Shown here in pieces: positions 39,701 to 50,560 of a stretch of 64,000 nt of DNA. Source of the DNA: Rhinolophus ferrumequinum (Eukaryota > Chordata > Mammalia > Chiroptera > Rhinolophidae); assembly GCF_004115265.2 (NCBI RefSeq), contig NC_046301.1, positions 39,024,714 to 39,088,713 of the forward strand, written 5' to 3'. The translations under genes and the position numbers were made by a program. Below the pieces are notes generated by a model that did no database searches, had not been told where the DNA came from, and saw nothing but the letters and a program-made list of their open reading frames with translations. The stretch's first letter is position 1. Each line of letters starts with the position of its first letter.

Positions 39701-42029
39701 CGTGGGACTTTGAGTGATGTGTTTTACCTAACTGAGCCTCAGTTTTCTTTCCTGTTCAATGGGCACAATGATTATTTGCCACGTCAAGAGGACTGTTTCA
39801 AAGTCTGAGATATAAAGTGCCCAACCCAGGAGGGACTGAGGGGGAGAGATGAGTACCAAGTTGGGGAGTAGCCCTAGGCAGAGTCTAGGCCACCAGTGTC
39901 CCACTCACTCGCAAAGAATGATGCCATCTTTGAGGCCGTCCATGAAGTTGTTGCCTATGCGACGTCCTGTCACCCCCTCAATCCACTCTCGAAGCTCCTG
40001 CTCCCGATGGAGGTCGTACTTCTGGGCCAGCTGGGGGTGGGGGGCACAGACATGATGGTGAGGATGCAGGTGGGGGGAAGCTTTGCTCTCTAAGCCTGAT
40101 AACCTTCTTTGTTCCTTCCCAACTAAGGCAATTCTGCCACAGTGTCCATGGGAGTTGGGGGTGGGGTAGGCTGAGGGGGCTCAGGGCCAGGACTGAGATG
40201 GCACCTGCCCAGGGGGCCATTCCGGGCATTCTGAGGTTTGGCACCAGAGAATTCAGACAAGGGTGGGTGGAGAGGGGGATACTCTGAGCTGGGGGGTGGC
40301 GCCTAGCCTCCTGGTTCCCCCTCCAGGCCAAACTTGGGGCTTTGCTTCCCCTGGCCCTGCCCCCCTTCACCCCCCCTGCTGGAAGACTGGGTGCCTCAGG
40401 CAGTGGGGGAGGAGACCTAAGAGGGTGCCCCTGAATGCTGCCTGGCAGAGGACTGCCCCAGGCCCTCATCTTGGGGGCTCCAGCTCTGGCTGGGGTCTGA
40501 GCTTGTCTTTGTCTTACTCCTGGCCCTGTGCATTGTGTCTGTATTTCTCTGTCTCTCTCCCCATCTCCCGTGTCCTCTGTCTGTCTCCCTGCTATGCCTG
40601 TCTTTCCTTGGCCCTGTCTTCCCGTCCCCACCATCTCTCCATGTCTGGCTGGGGGTGGGGCTCATGGTCCGTCCATCTCTGGGTTTTCAACTCGGACTCC
40701 AGTTTTCCTGCCTCTGATGGGAGTGGGGATCGTCTGTCTCCCCCCTCTGCCCCTCCATCCCCGTCTCAGCCTTATCTCGCTCCTGGCTTGCCCTCCCACA
40801 TCTGTCTCTCTCCTGTCTCAGGCTCTCAGAATCTCGTTTCTCTAGAACCCTCTCCCCCAGCCCAGACAGGCTCCCAGCCACTGGAGGACAGGGCTGCCCC
40901 TTCCGGGGGAGGGGGAGGTAAGGGGGGTGGCCCCCTCACCTGGTCCCGGGCCCTGCCGTCCCCCTCCCCACCAGCCGGATTTATAAAGCAAACCGGCCCT
41001 TATATAGCGCGGCCCTGCGGGCCGGGCTCCCCAAGGCCGCCTTATATGGCTTGGCGGCTCCGCTGAGCTCTGGGGCCGGCTCTGAAAGGGGGAGGGGGGG
41101 TGGTGCTGGGATGTGTCTCCAGCCTGAGCACCCGCCCCCCCACCTGCTCCCTCTTCCAGCCACGAGGATTCCCGACACAGGTTCCAATCCCAGCTCCAAA
41201 CTTCCTCTCTGTGGAACCCTGGCAAAAGCCACCCTCTGCCTCAGTGTTCCTCTCTGTCAAATGGGGCTGGGATTCCTCTCGTGGCAGGCCTCAAGGGAGC
41301 ATTCCAGTGGGTTGGGGACTTCAAATGTGCTGCCCTAGAGAAGCTGACCCCATTCTGGTGTAAAGAAGGTGAGCCCAGGGTCCTAGCTGTACACCGCCCT
41401 TTTGTAGGACCCTAGCTGCTTGCCTCTCCTCTCTGAACCTCAGTCTACCCATCCATAGCATGGAAGTTGTGTCTCAGTATCTTCTTAATTCCAAAATTAG
41501 GAGACTCCTGCCGTATCTCTAATGCCCACTCTCTGCCCTCCTCAGCTGTCTCCTTATTCCTTCAAGATCTCCCACACTTTCTGGGCCTCACCTCCCAGGA
41601 ACCCCAGCTCTCAAGTACTCCCCGACTTCTTTGTCCTGCTAGGGAAGTAGGGAAGATCAACAAGTCCTCCCCCAGGCCGCCATAAAAACAAAGGGTTAAC
41701 GGGATTTTGATCAAATGTTGCCTTCAGAATGGCACAACTCCCTCTGTTTACCTGTGGCTGCCTGTGTGCCCCCACTCCACCCCCCAACCAGAGCTGACGG
41801 CTCTGGGATGCTCAGGAGGGCAGCCCCTGCGGCACACTTGTTCCTCTTCCCTTTTATGTTCTAAGTCACATGGGATAGGCAGGAGGGGATCCAGGGAACC
41901 CCAAGAGTGGGGCCTCCTGCCTGGCAGGGCATGTGGGCCAGGCCAGGGGAGGCACTCCAGCCCTACCTTGTTCTTGACTTCGGCTGACAGCCCGTAGGCA
42001 GGGCCTCGGTTGAAGTGAGCAGAGGACAT
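36773..42029 (-). CDS. CNN1: Calponin-1 (basic, smooth muscle), complete, seven coding exons
   Basis: Exons in transcription order are 42029-41967, 40030-39909, 38326-38260, 38169-38032, 37849-37739, 37246-37100 and 37018-36773. All phases join and give 297 residues, the expected length. Calponin-1 binds actin, tropomyosin and calmodulin in smooth muscle and restrains actomyosin ATPase. A calponin-homology domain occupies about residues 28-131. Three calponin repeats follow (about 164-189, 204-228 and 243-267), each with the gln-met-gly-x-asn-lys-x-ala-ser-gln core. Ser175 and Thr184, the phosphorylation sites known for this protein, are conserved. The acidic tail ends in tyr-tyr-asn-ser-ala. 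The gene faces ELOF1 tail to tail. CArG elements in intron 1 point to SRF/myocardin control. Confidence 0.98.
38400..39150 (+). repeat. L2 LINE fragment in CNN1 intron 2
   Basis: CTTTGCTTGGCCCACTCTTG, CTGCTCAAATGTTACTTCTT and the downstream CAGTGTCTAGACCTTGCACA with CATAAATGCTGGG are typical of an L2 3' end. It is inverted relative to CNN1. Confidence 0.7.
40998..41049 (-). promoter_or_regulatory. CNN1: Paired CArG elements in CNN1 intron 1
   Basis: A perfect CArG box, CCTTATATGG (41040-41049), and a one-mismatch CArG, CCTTATATAG (40998-41007), stand exactly 42 bp apart in otherwise GC-rich intron 1. Both bind SRF in principle. Intronic CArG control of calponin-1 is established in mouse as I recall; function here is inferred. 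Confidence 0.75.
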
Positions 42030-42115
42030 GCTGGCCAGTGGTGGGCAGTGGTGACAGTGGTGCTGAGGACCGGGCAGCAGCTGAGGCTCTGTCTGTACCC
42101 TCTTCCCTCCTCACA
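42030..42115 (-). promoter_or_regulatory. CNN1: CNN1 5'UTR and core promoter vicinity
   Basis: The coding start at 42029 is preceded, on the minus strand, by CAG/CACTG-rich sequence resembling a 5'UTR. I see no TATA box. The start site (about 42100) is a guess based on distance. Confidence 0.35.
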
Positions 42116-42703
42116 CGGTTTTGAAGCTCCGGAGGCGGCCCGGGCCTCTTCCAAGTCCATCCCATTGGCTGCAGAGGCCTGCCAAGGGGCGGGACGCCCC
42201 CACCTCGGCCACCCCCACCTCGTGATGTCAGGGCCTTGGTATTGGGAGCTGATTGTGTCATTGTTTCCACCTAGAGGGGCGGCCTGGGTTATTCTTTGAG
42301 GGGGTGCTTAGCCAGACAGAGACCAACCTTTCCCTCACTCCTCCCCTCCCCCAACTGTTCACTGGGCCCTGGCTGGGTCTCCTAGACTCTTTGTGTCTGT
42401 CTCAGAGGCTATCTGTGTCTCTGATGCCATCTCTCCATGTCTCTCTCCAGCTTTGAGGCAAGACAGCCACACGTGGTAGTTTAGCAAGCACCACCTTAGG
42501 TTTAACTCCAGACATAACAGACCATAACTGTAGGCAAGTCCCTTCTTCTCTCTGTTGCCACATCCGTAAAATGGGTTAATGATAGTCCCTGCTTCATGAG
42601 GGTGTTGTGAGGATCAGAAAAAAAAAGGCCTCCGACATGCCTTCCCAGTGCCAGGCACAGGGGAAGAAGACTCAGGGAATAGCAGTATTTCTGCTGAGAA
42701 TCT

Positions 42704-42945
42704 GGCACCCATTTCTGTCCCCTCTAGCCCCTAATAAGGTCTTGGGGTAGCAGAGATCCTGGATCTCACCTCCAACTACCCAAGGGTTGCCTAAGCCACA
42801 GTCCCTCCAATTCTTGGGGGACCCATTTCTGGCACCCATTTCTGTCCCCTCCAGCTCCTCATAAGGTCTTGGGGGAGCAGAGATCCCGGATCTCACCATC
42901 TCCAACTACCCAAGGATTGCCTGAGACACAGTCCCTCCAATTCTG
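42704..42945 (+). repeat. Direct duplication (~120 bp units), CNN1 upstream
   Basis: Units at about 42704-42823 and 42833-42945 share GGCACCCATTTCTGTCCCCT, AATAAGGTCTTGGGG-like, CTCCAACTACCCAAGG and CACAGTCCCTCCAATTCT blocks in order, with only scattered differences. Confidence 0.9.
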
Positions 42946-43254
42946 GGTCTGTGTCTTTGTATCTTGACTGTGTTAACAGGTTGCAGGCCCTGGAAATCCC
43001 CATATATCCCTGTACCAGCCAGGCTGACCTGGAGGGAACACCTGCAAGCAGCTCCACCTGGCCAGATTTTACCTCTGGACCACTGGGGGGGTGTCATGCC
43101 CACATTATGCCACATATGTCAAGACCTTGTTAGTGACACTTGGATGACATGTCATCACCTGCCATACACTAATATGTTAAGGACATGCAATTTGCTGGCC
43201 ACATGCTAAGGGCACACCTGTGATGTACTAATATCACAGCATCCCTTATATCAG

Positions 43255-43475
43255 GCCCTGTTCCGAGCACTGTGCATGTTACCAACTCAATCCTCACAGC
43301 ACTCTCAGAAGTGGACGCTTTATTATATGCAATTTAAAGATGGGAAAACTGGGGCACGGTAGTGTGGAATCACTGCCTCAGTGTCACACTGCTTGCCAGT
43401 GGCTGAGCAGAATTTGAACTCAGGTCCCTGCCCCTAATGCTAAGAGGCAAAGGCAAGTTCCTCAACCTTGGCACT
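43255..43475. repeat. MIR SINE
   Basis: TGTTCCGAGCACTGTGCATG, CAATCCTCACAGCACTCTCA and GATGGGAAAACTGGGGCACG follow MIR order. A second MIR-like fragment occupies about 43740-43880. Confidence 0.75.
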
Positions 43476-43849
43476 GTTGACATGGGGGCTGGATAATTCT
43501 GCGTGGTAGGGGGCTGTCCTGGGCATTGTAGGATTTTAAGCAGCATCCCGGGGGTTCTACCTACCAGATGCCAGTAGCACCCCTTTAGTCTTGACAAACA
43601 AATATCTCCTGACATTGCCAAATGATCGGGGGTGGGGGGCAGTTCTCCCCCATTTGAGATCGATTGGGCTAGACAAATTCGTAATGATATGTTGAAGGTA
43701 CACTAAAATACATAAATGAGCTAACAATTAGCTCCTGCTATGTACTAAATGCATTGGATCTGTTAACTCATTCCTCACAACAGCCTTATGAGGTGGGGTG
43801 GATATGAGGCACAGAGAGGAGGAACCGACTGCCGGAGATCACACAGCAC

Positions 43850-44200
43850 AAGGGTGGCGGAGCCAGGATTCGAACGCGCAGATTCCGGTATTCTGCCCAC
43901 GCGGAGCAGCCCTCGGCGGGCCACAGGTCGCTACTGCGCATGTGAAGACCCGCGCCCCTGAGGAGCTCGTGGCCCGCGCCCCCTGGCGGCCCAGGATGCG
44001 GGGGGAGGGTCTGGCAGCGACCCGGTGGTGGTGACGTGCACGTTGACTCACTCGGCCCTGCCTCCCGATCTGCGGCCGCTTGGCCATTTATAGAATCCGC
44101 GCCGGCTCTGAAGTCACGGCCCAGGCACGACGGAGGCGGAGTGGAGAAATAGTTGGCGCGCCCCCCGACAGGGCAACCGGGGGTCTCCCTAGAGGGCGGC
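43850..44200. promoter_or_regulatory. CpG-rich cluster ~1.8-2.2 kb upstream of CNN1
   Basis: Isolated GC/CpG-dense stretch. It includes a CTCF-like core (43976-43991), TGACTCA (AP-1, about 44044-44050), and CCATTTATAG (a near-CArG, about 44085). No exon is recognised. It could be a distal CNN1 enhancer, an insulator or an unannotated promoter. Confidence 0.5.
43976..43991 (-). promoter_or_regulatory. Candidate CTCF site, reverse
   Basis: On the minus strand it reads GGCCGCCAGGGGGCGC, nearly the full CTCF consensus. This is the strongest of the three candidates in the window. Confidence 0.6.
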
Positions 44201-44481
44201 CCTTTCTGGGTCTGTCCTGTCCCTCCAATTTTGGGTCTGTGTCTTTGTATCTTATGCTCTGTCTCTAGATTGCTGTGTCCGTCCCTCCGCATCGCTTAAT
44301 CTTTTTCTGTCTCACCCTTTGTCTCTCTGTGTCTCCATGAATCTGCCTGTCACACTGCCTCTGTCTCTCTCTCTCTCTCCCGCCATGTCTCCTCTAGTAT
44401 CTCTCCATCTCTGTGTCTCTGTTTCTGTTCCACATCTGTGGACCACTGTTTTTCTTTCTCGATGTCTATTGTTTCTGTCTC

Positions 44482-44504
44482 TGTGTGTGTGTGTGTGTGT
44501 GTGT
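44482..44504 (+). repeat. (TG)n microsatellite
   Basis: About eleven TG units. Confidence 0.95.
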
Positions 44505-44768
44505 CTCTGCTGGGAAATGAGAGTAGAGACAGAGAAGGGGGTTGATGCCATCCCGAGGCCCCCCACCCCAGGGGACTCCTCTATCACTGGCTGCTTGGTG
44601 TGCAGTCCACTCAACTCCTATCTCGTGTTTCCCAGGCCCCAGCCCCTAGGTTTCCCGTCTAAATGAAAAGATGGGATCTTGTAGAGAACAGTTGTCCAAA
44701 GGGTCCAGGCTAGTCATGAAAGAAAAGCCCTGCGTTTTCTCAACTTTAATAAGAGTCCCCTAAAACCT

Positions 44769-44823
44769 TCCTGACTTTCAGAACACACACACACACACAC
44801 ACACACACACTCCTGACTTTCAG

Positions 44824-44863
<40 letters not shown>
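44769..44863 (+). repeat. Duplicated (AC)n microsatellite
   Basis: TCCTGACTTTCAGA plus an (AC)n run occurs twice in tandem (runs 44783-44810 and 44824-44862), a duplication of the leader together with the dinucleotide tract. Confidence 0.93.
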
Positions 44864-44864
<1 letters not shown>

Positions 44865-45014
44865 ACCCCCTCTGTACCTGTGAGTCTCCGGGAAAGAGTC
44901 GCAAGCCCTTCCGCCTGCACCTGCCTACCTTGGCAGCCCTGTTCTCTTCTGACCCAGCTTTCCCCTCCGGAAAAGAGGAAGAGGCTGTTGTTCCTAATGC
45001 CTTCTGTTTCTGGA

Positions 45015-45160
45015 GGGCTCACTCCATGGCAGGCACTGTGCCAGGCTCAATCTCATTTAATCCTCACCACCACCCTCTTGGTGAAAACTCTTAGGCCCAC
45101 TTTATAGATAAGGAAACTCGAGATTCAGAGAGGCGAAGCCACTCTCCCAGTGCTACACTG
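45015..45160. repeat. MIR SINE
   Basis: GGCAGGCACTGTGCCAGGCT, TTTAATCCTCACCACC and GATAAGGAAACTCGAGATTC. Confidence 0.8.
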
Positions 45161-45169
45161 CTTCCAGAT

Positions 45170-45660
45170 CCTTCCCATGTATTTCTTGACTGCTAAGCAA
45201 GCTCCTACAAGACCTTTGCACGGGCAGTTCCTTCTACCTGGACACATTTCTGCAAGATACCTACATGGCATGGCCTCTCCTCACTTCCTCTGCTCAAATG
45301 TCACCTCTTCAGAGAGGCTCTCTCTGACTACCTGCTGTAAAATAATAGCATCCCCTCCCACCACACTGACCGAGAGGGTGGGCATGAGGGAGAGGAGCTA
45401 TTCACGTGTGTTTGCACCTGGCATAAAATGTCTACCTCCAGTGATTTTAAAAAGTACCTCCCCGCTATCTCCTTTCCCTGCTTTCTTTTTCTTATCATCT
45501 CCTATTTGCTTATTATTTATCTCATACTATAAGAAGAGAAACCCCATGGGGGCAGGGCTTTGCTTGTTCACTGCTCTATCTCAAGGGCCCAGTACAGTGC
45601 CCAGTACAGTACAGGGCCCTGTACACATCAGGTGCTCAAACAATTCTCTGTGTGTAAATA
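45170..45660 (+). repeat. L2 LINE fragment
   Basis: GACCTTTGCACGGGCAGTTC, CTCAAATGTCACCTCTTCAG and CCCATGGGGGCAGGGCTTTG are L2 3'-end landmarks. Confidence 0.8.
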
Positions 45661-46069
45661 GAATTAAAGGAGTGAGCCAGGACTCAAACCCATGCCTGTC
45701 TAAAATATTGGTGCTTAACCACACACAAAAGGTACAGTTTCCTAGAATCTCCTTGGCAGAGGACAGTTGAGGTGGGGGTCATCTTTGCATTTGCATTCCA
45801 ACCCTCCCCAGACCAATTGGATGATGGAGAGGGGATTGGGTCACAGTCTGTGGCTGCAGTTTTTCCAGGCCATTCTACAGCTGCCCACTCCCTTGTCCAG
45901 CCGTGAGCTTTGCAACATCTAGTTGAACAAGAGAGCATTTTTAAAAAGTGGACAGGTGACGATCAGATGGGTGAAAATCAGAACACTTGACCAAGGCTGT
46001 GGCAACACTGTTGATGAGAGTGGGCAATTTGTCAACAGCTTTCAAAATGACAAGTGTCCTTACTTTTCT

Positions 46070-46610
46070 GATGGTGAATTTTATGTGTCAACCTGATTGG
46101 GCTACAGCGTGTCCAGATATTTGGTCGAACATTCTTCTGGGTGTGACTGTGAGGGTGTTTTTCAGATAAGATTAACATCTGAACTGGTAACAGAGTGAAG
46201 CAGATTGCTTTCCCCAATATGAGTGGGCCTCTTCCAATTCAAGTTGGAATCCTGAATAGAACAAAAAGGCTGACCCTCTGTTAAGAGACAATTCCTGCCT
46301 GAGTGCCTTCAAGACATTGGTCTTTTTCTGCCTTCAGACTGGAACTAAAAAACATCAGTGCTTCTTGGGTCTCTAGCCTGCCAGCAGTATTCTGACTGGA
46401 ACTTACACCATTGGCTCTCCTGGGTCTTCAGCTTGCCAACTTCAGATCTTGGATTTCTCAGCTTCCATAGTCATGTGACTCAATTCCTTACAATGAACCA
46501 ATCAATCATATATATATATACATTCCATTTCTCTGGAGAATGTATTGTGTGTGTGTGTGTGTGTGTGTATTCCATTTCTCTGGATAACTCTGTCTTACCT
46601 ACTTTCTGAA
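46070..46610 (+). repeat. Old interspersed repeat, same family as 2180-2510
   Basis: It opens with GATGGTGAATTTTATGTGTC and runs through GGGTGTGACTGTGAGGGTGT and CTTCCATAGTCATGTGACTC. An internal (TG)n run (46544-46570) is flanked on both sides by CATTTCTCTGGA, suggesting a short local duplication. Confidence 0.6.
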
Positions 46611-46804
46611 CCAGCAATTTTTTTTTTTTGGATAGTCCTAAGAAGTACAAGTGTAGGTGTGAAGAATGACATATGTGCAAGAACATTTCTTACAGTGTCC
46701 TTTTAATAACAAGTCATCCTATAGCTCATCAACAGGGAACAAGTGAGATAGACAAAGATGAAGGCAGAATATGCAGCACTTTGTTTCATTTAAATAAAGG
46801 CACT

Positions 46805-46965
46805 GTGGTGCTGTGGTTATGAGTGGGGGCTCCGGATCCATATTCCATGGGTTTGAGATACACCCTGGTGCTTCCTGGCTGTGTGATCTTGTACAGGTGT
46901 CTTAACCTCTCTGTGCCTCAGTTTCCTCCTCTGGAAAATAGGCATATTAATAGTGACTGCTTCAT
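46805..46965. repeat. MIR SINE
   Basis: TGTGTGATCTTGTACAGG, CTTAACCTCTCTGTGCCTCA and GTTTCCTCCTCTGGAAAAT. Confidence 0.85.
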
Positions 46966-46969
46966 AGGT

Positions 46970-47560
46970 TTATTTTTTTAATTTTTATTTGAGATAATTT
47001 TACACTTACAGAAAAGTTGCAAAAATAGCGTATATACCCTTCACTCAGATGCCCCTGCTGTGAATATTCCATAACCATAGTACATTTATTAAAACTAAGA
47101 AATTAACCTTAGTACAATATTATTAATAAACTACAGGCTGCCTTGATTTGGATTTCTCATTTTCCTACTTATATCCTTTTTCTGTTCCAGGACACAATCC
47201 AAGATTCCTCATTACATTTAGTTGTCATGTCTCATTAGACTTCTCCAGTCTGTGGCAGTCCTTCAGTCTTTTATGACCTTGACTCTTTTGAAAAGTACTG
47301 GTTTGTAATTTTGTAGATTGCCTCTCAATTTTGTTTGTCTTGATCAGACTGAGGTTTTCGCATTGCTAGGAAGGATCGTGGGATACCAGAGAGGTGATGT
47401 TCCTTTTTGAGGGGGCGTATAATGTCATTATGAGTCATCGCTGGTGATGTTAACCTTGGTCCCGTGGTTAGTGTGGTTCTGCCAGGACCCTCCACTGTGA
47501 AGCTGCTATTTTCTCCAGGGTTGTTTTGAGGACTGCGTATTAAAGGGTCTGCAAAGTTAA
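46970..47560 (+). repeat. Old L1M-type non-coding fragment (copy of 18560-19260 family)
   Basis: TTACAGAAAAGTTGCAAAAA, CAATCCAAGATTCCTCATTA and GTTGTCATGTCTCATTAGAC parallel the 18.6 kb copy. Confidence 0.55.
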
Positions 47561-47779
47561 CACATACCGTTGTGGTCTCTGTTAATAAATACAAAAATAT
47601 GTAAAGGCTGCAGTTTGAATGACTACTTCTGTGAAGATAAGAAAATAAAAGCCTTAACTGCCTCAAGAGGGGAATGGACATTGGGAGCTCTGAAGCCAGG
47701 TTGCCAGATGGCAACCCCACCAACAACCACGAGTGCCCTCACCCACGCCCCAGCTGAGCGACGCTAACTGCTCCTGCGC

Positions 47780-47990
47780 CTTAGGTAGGCGCGGGGTGAC
47801 AGAGGGCAGTAGCGCGCCCAGCAGCTGTCCACATGGCTGTCAACGTGCTGGGGCGGGGTGCGCAAGCCCTCCTGGACCGACAGCTGATTGGCTGAAGCCC
47901 GTCTCAGATTGGCCAATCACAGGAATCTTGATAGGGCAGAGGCGCTGCCACTGCGCAGTCATTGAGGCATCCTAAGCTGGCTGCGTGTAT
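47780..47990. promoter_or_regulatory. Orphan CpG/CCAAT cluster
   Basis: GC-rich sequence (GGTAGGCGCGGGGTG, GGGGCGGGGTGCGC) followed by TGATTGGCTG and ATTGGCCAATCAC, giving CCAAT boxes on both strands. No known first exon matches. Candidate promoter with unassigned transcript. Confidence 0.4.
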
Positions 47991-48219
47991 CTTCCCGTCC
48001 CCTTGCCGGTGTCCTGCGTCATGGAAGCCAAAGTATTGCAGAAATGGCTTTCTTAATGGGGGCAGATAACTATCCTTGCCTAGAGCCTTTGCTACTGCCA
48101 AGCCCGCATTTTATGTGCTAGTCCACTTAGGTTAACAGCCTAAAACTGAAGCTTTCTCCGGGAGCCCAGGAGCTCTCCCTCATCACTTCAATCTGACCTA
48201 ATTTCTTACCCCTTATCTT

Positions 48220-48900
48220 TTTTCAGTAGACGTTTTAAAAATTATGGTATAATCTATAACAAAATTTACCATTTTTAAGTGGTATTAAGTACATTTATGT
48301 TGTGTACCATCATACATCTTCAGTTTTTTCATCCTCCAAGACTGAAACTCTGTCCCTATTAAACATTAACTCCCTATTCCTCCTCTCCTAACCCCTGGCA
48401 CCCACCATTCTACTTTTTGTTTCTATGATAATTTGACGACTCCAGGGACCTCATATAAGTGGAATCACATAGTATTTGTCCTTTTGTGACTGGTTTATCT
48501 CACAAAAGGACAGAATTTCCTTCCTTTTTAAAGCTGAATAATATTGCATTATATATACATACCACATTTTATTAGTTCATCTGTCGATGGACATTTGAGT
48601 TGCTTTGATTATTGTGAATCATGCTGCTATGAATAAGGTGTGCAACTGTTTGAGTCCTTGCTCTCCATTCTTCTGGGTATATATCCAGAAGTGGAATTGC
48701 TGAATCATATGGTAGCTCTATTTTTAATTTGTTGAGGAGCCACTGTGCTGTTTTCCATAGTGGCTGAACCATTTTAAATTCCCATCAGCAGTGTGCAAGG
48801 GTACTACTTTCTTCACACCCTCATTAACATTTGTTAGATTATGCTTTTTTGATAATAGCCATTCTAATGGATGTAATGTGTTTAAATAGACTTTTAAAGT
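48220..48900 (-). mobile_element. L1M 3'-end fragment
   Basis: AAATTTACCATTTTTAAGTG, TCATATAAGTGGAATCACAT, CTGGGTATATATCCAGAAGT and GTTGAGGAGCCACTGTGCTG read as an L1 3' region on the minus strand. Confidence 0.85.
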
Positions 48901-50330
48901 ATATAATGTATAGAGAAAACTCTACAAGTTAAAGCTCAATGAATCAATTATCACTTTTTAAAACTTTTAAATTGAAATATTAAAGTAAAATGCACAAGTA
49001 ATAATGGAGAGCTCAATGAAGTTTTACATACACATATATACCATGTAATTGCCACACAGCTCAAGCTATTTTTTTAAAAAAATTCTTAATCTATAATAAC
49101 CATTATGTTAATCACATGTAACATTTTACATTTTTACTTCATGAATTTGGAATAAAATTCTAAGCATTTGGCTAACTTAAATTTCTTTTCCTTTTTCAAA
49201 TTAATTTTATATTTCCCTCTGGATCCAGCACACAACACGTATTTGTTTTAAAATATGTATAATGAATGTATTTTGAAGCTTTGTTTTAGATGGCAGAATG
49301 ACTGAATACATAAATCTAAATAACTAAATTAATACACAGAACACAGAGTAAAGCTCTACACACAAGCAAAAAGGACTGAAAAATGTTAACAAAAGGTAAT
49401 ATGTTCGAAGTTCAAAAGTAGATTAAGGTTAACAAGATGATAGACGAAATCATATCCAAAAGTTTTAGAGTTTGCACTTAATATTTTTCAAGCTGCAAAT
49501 AGTTGTAAAATATTTCTGTAGAACATGGGTCTTTTGTCTGTGTTCCCCATTAGAATGCCAGCTCCCCAAGGTCAGGAATATTTTTGTGCTCACTGCTGTA
49601 AGGAGGCACTCAATAAATGCTTTTTGAGGGAATCGGAGCCTTCTGGTTGTGGGATGGGCACAGCCTCAGGTTCCTCTGCACAGCCTCCACCATTCTGGCC
49701 CTGGGTCCAAGTCTACAGCAGGTTTAGGGGAGCTCTTCCACATCTCTTCAACACCTTCCCACACTCTGCTCTGGGACGTGAGGGCTTCCCTGCCTCATGC
49801 TCTGGACAGCATGATGTGGTATACTCACAGCATGTTGAGGATGCCCACGACCAGTGTAGCCAAAGTCAATACCCCTCAAACTTTAAAACAACATCACACT
49901 GATGCCAGCTACACAGACCACAGCCATAGGCACACCACTCAGTAAGGCCATTAACAAATTGTAGGGGCAGTTCGCTGTACTCAGCAACCAATTTTGGACA
50001 GTAGAGTGGGGATCAGGGTGAGGGAGGGAAAGGGGAATGCAGGAGAGGAGCAGGAAGGCCATCACATGTCCCCAAATCCAAGTATCCCAAACTGACAAAG
50101 GACTGTGAGCAAACAAATTGGCATAGAGGTCTATGAGGTAATGCAGGCTGCTCTGGAGCTGGGGAAAGATGGGGGAAGGCAGTGGTAGGGTAATTAGGCA
50201 TGCAAAGGCAGTCACATGGTACTGTCACAAGGGATTTAAAGGTGTTACTGCTGGGGTTTAAAGGTTGGGTGAGCATCAGGACAGTTGTGACAACTCACAA
50301 GGGACAGTTTCTAAGGTTTAAATATTAGGA
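48900..50330. other. Intergenic stretch, no gene recognised
   Basis: AT-rich, with an L2-like 3' end at about 49540-49630 (GCCAGCTCCCCAAGG, CACTCAATAAATGC). Nothing else is supported. Confidence 0.45.
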
Positions 50331-50339
50331 TGAAAAGAA

Positions 50340-50560
50340 CATTCATCTATTCATTTATTCATTTTGTAACTAACATCTAGTGAGCACCTACCATGTTCCA
50401 GGCCCTGTCTCTAATGCTGGTGACAACACATGCAACAGACAAAATCGCCCTGTTCTCATGGAGCTTATGTTAAAGAAGCACACAGGAGATGTTCAGTACG
50501 TCGTGGTGGAGTGTGTGGGGGGTGTCTCCAGGGGTCTTTATTCCAAGTGGTGAAAGCTGA
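50340..50560 (+). repeat. Fragment of the AACAGCAAGTGC repeat family (5' part)
   Basis: TTCATTTATTCATTTTG, GTGAGCACCTACCATGTTCC and CCTGTTCTCATGGAGCTTAT match the left part of the 29.3 kb copy. Confidence 0.55.

Noticed and set aside
40263-41066. 267-codon plus-strand open frame
   Set aside because: It is antisense to CNN1 intron 1 in pyrimidine-rich DNA that yields Ser/Pro/Leu-rich open frames by chance; no codon structure or motif supports it.
47833-47895. Short ATG frame downstream of the CCAAT cluster region
   Set aside because: About 20 codons with no relative that I recognise; too short to call as a gene without expression evidence.
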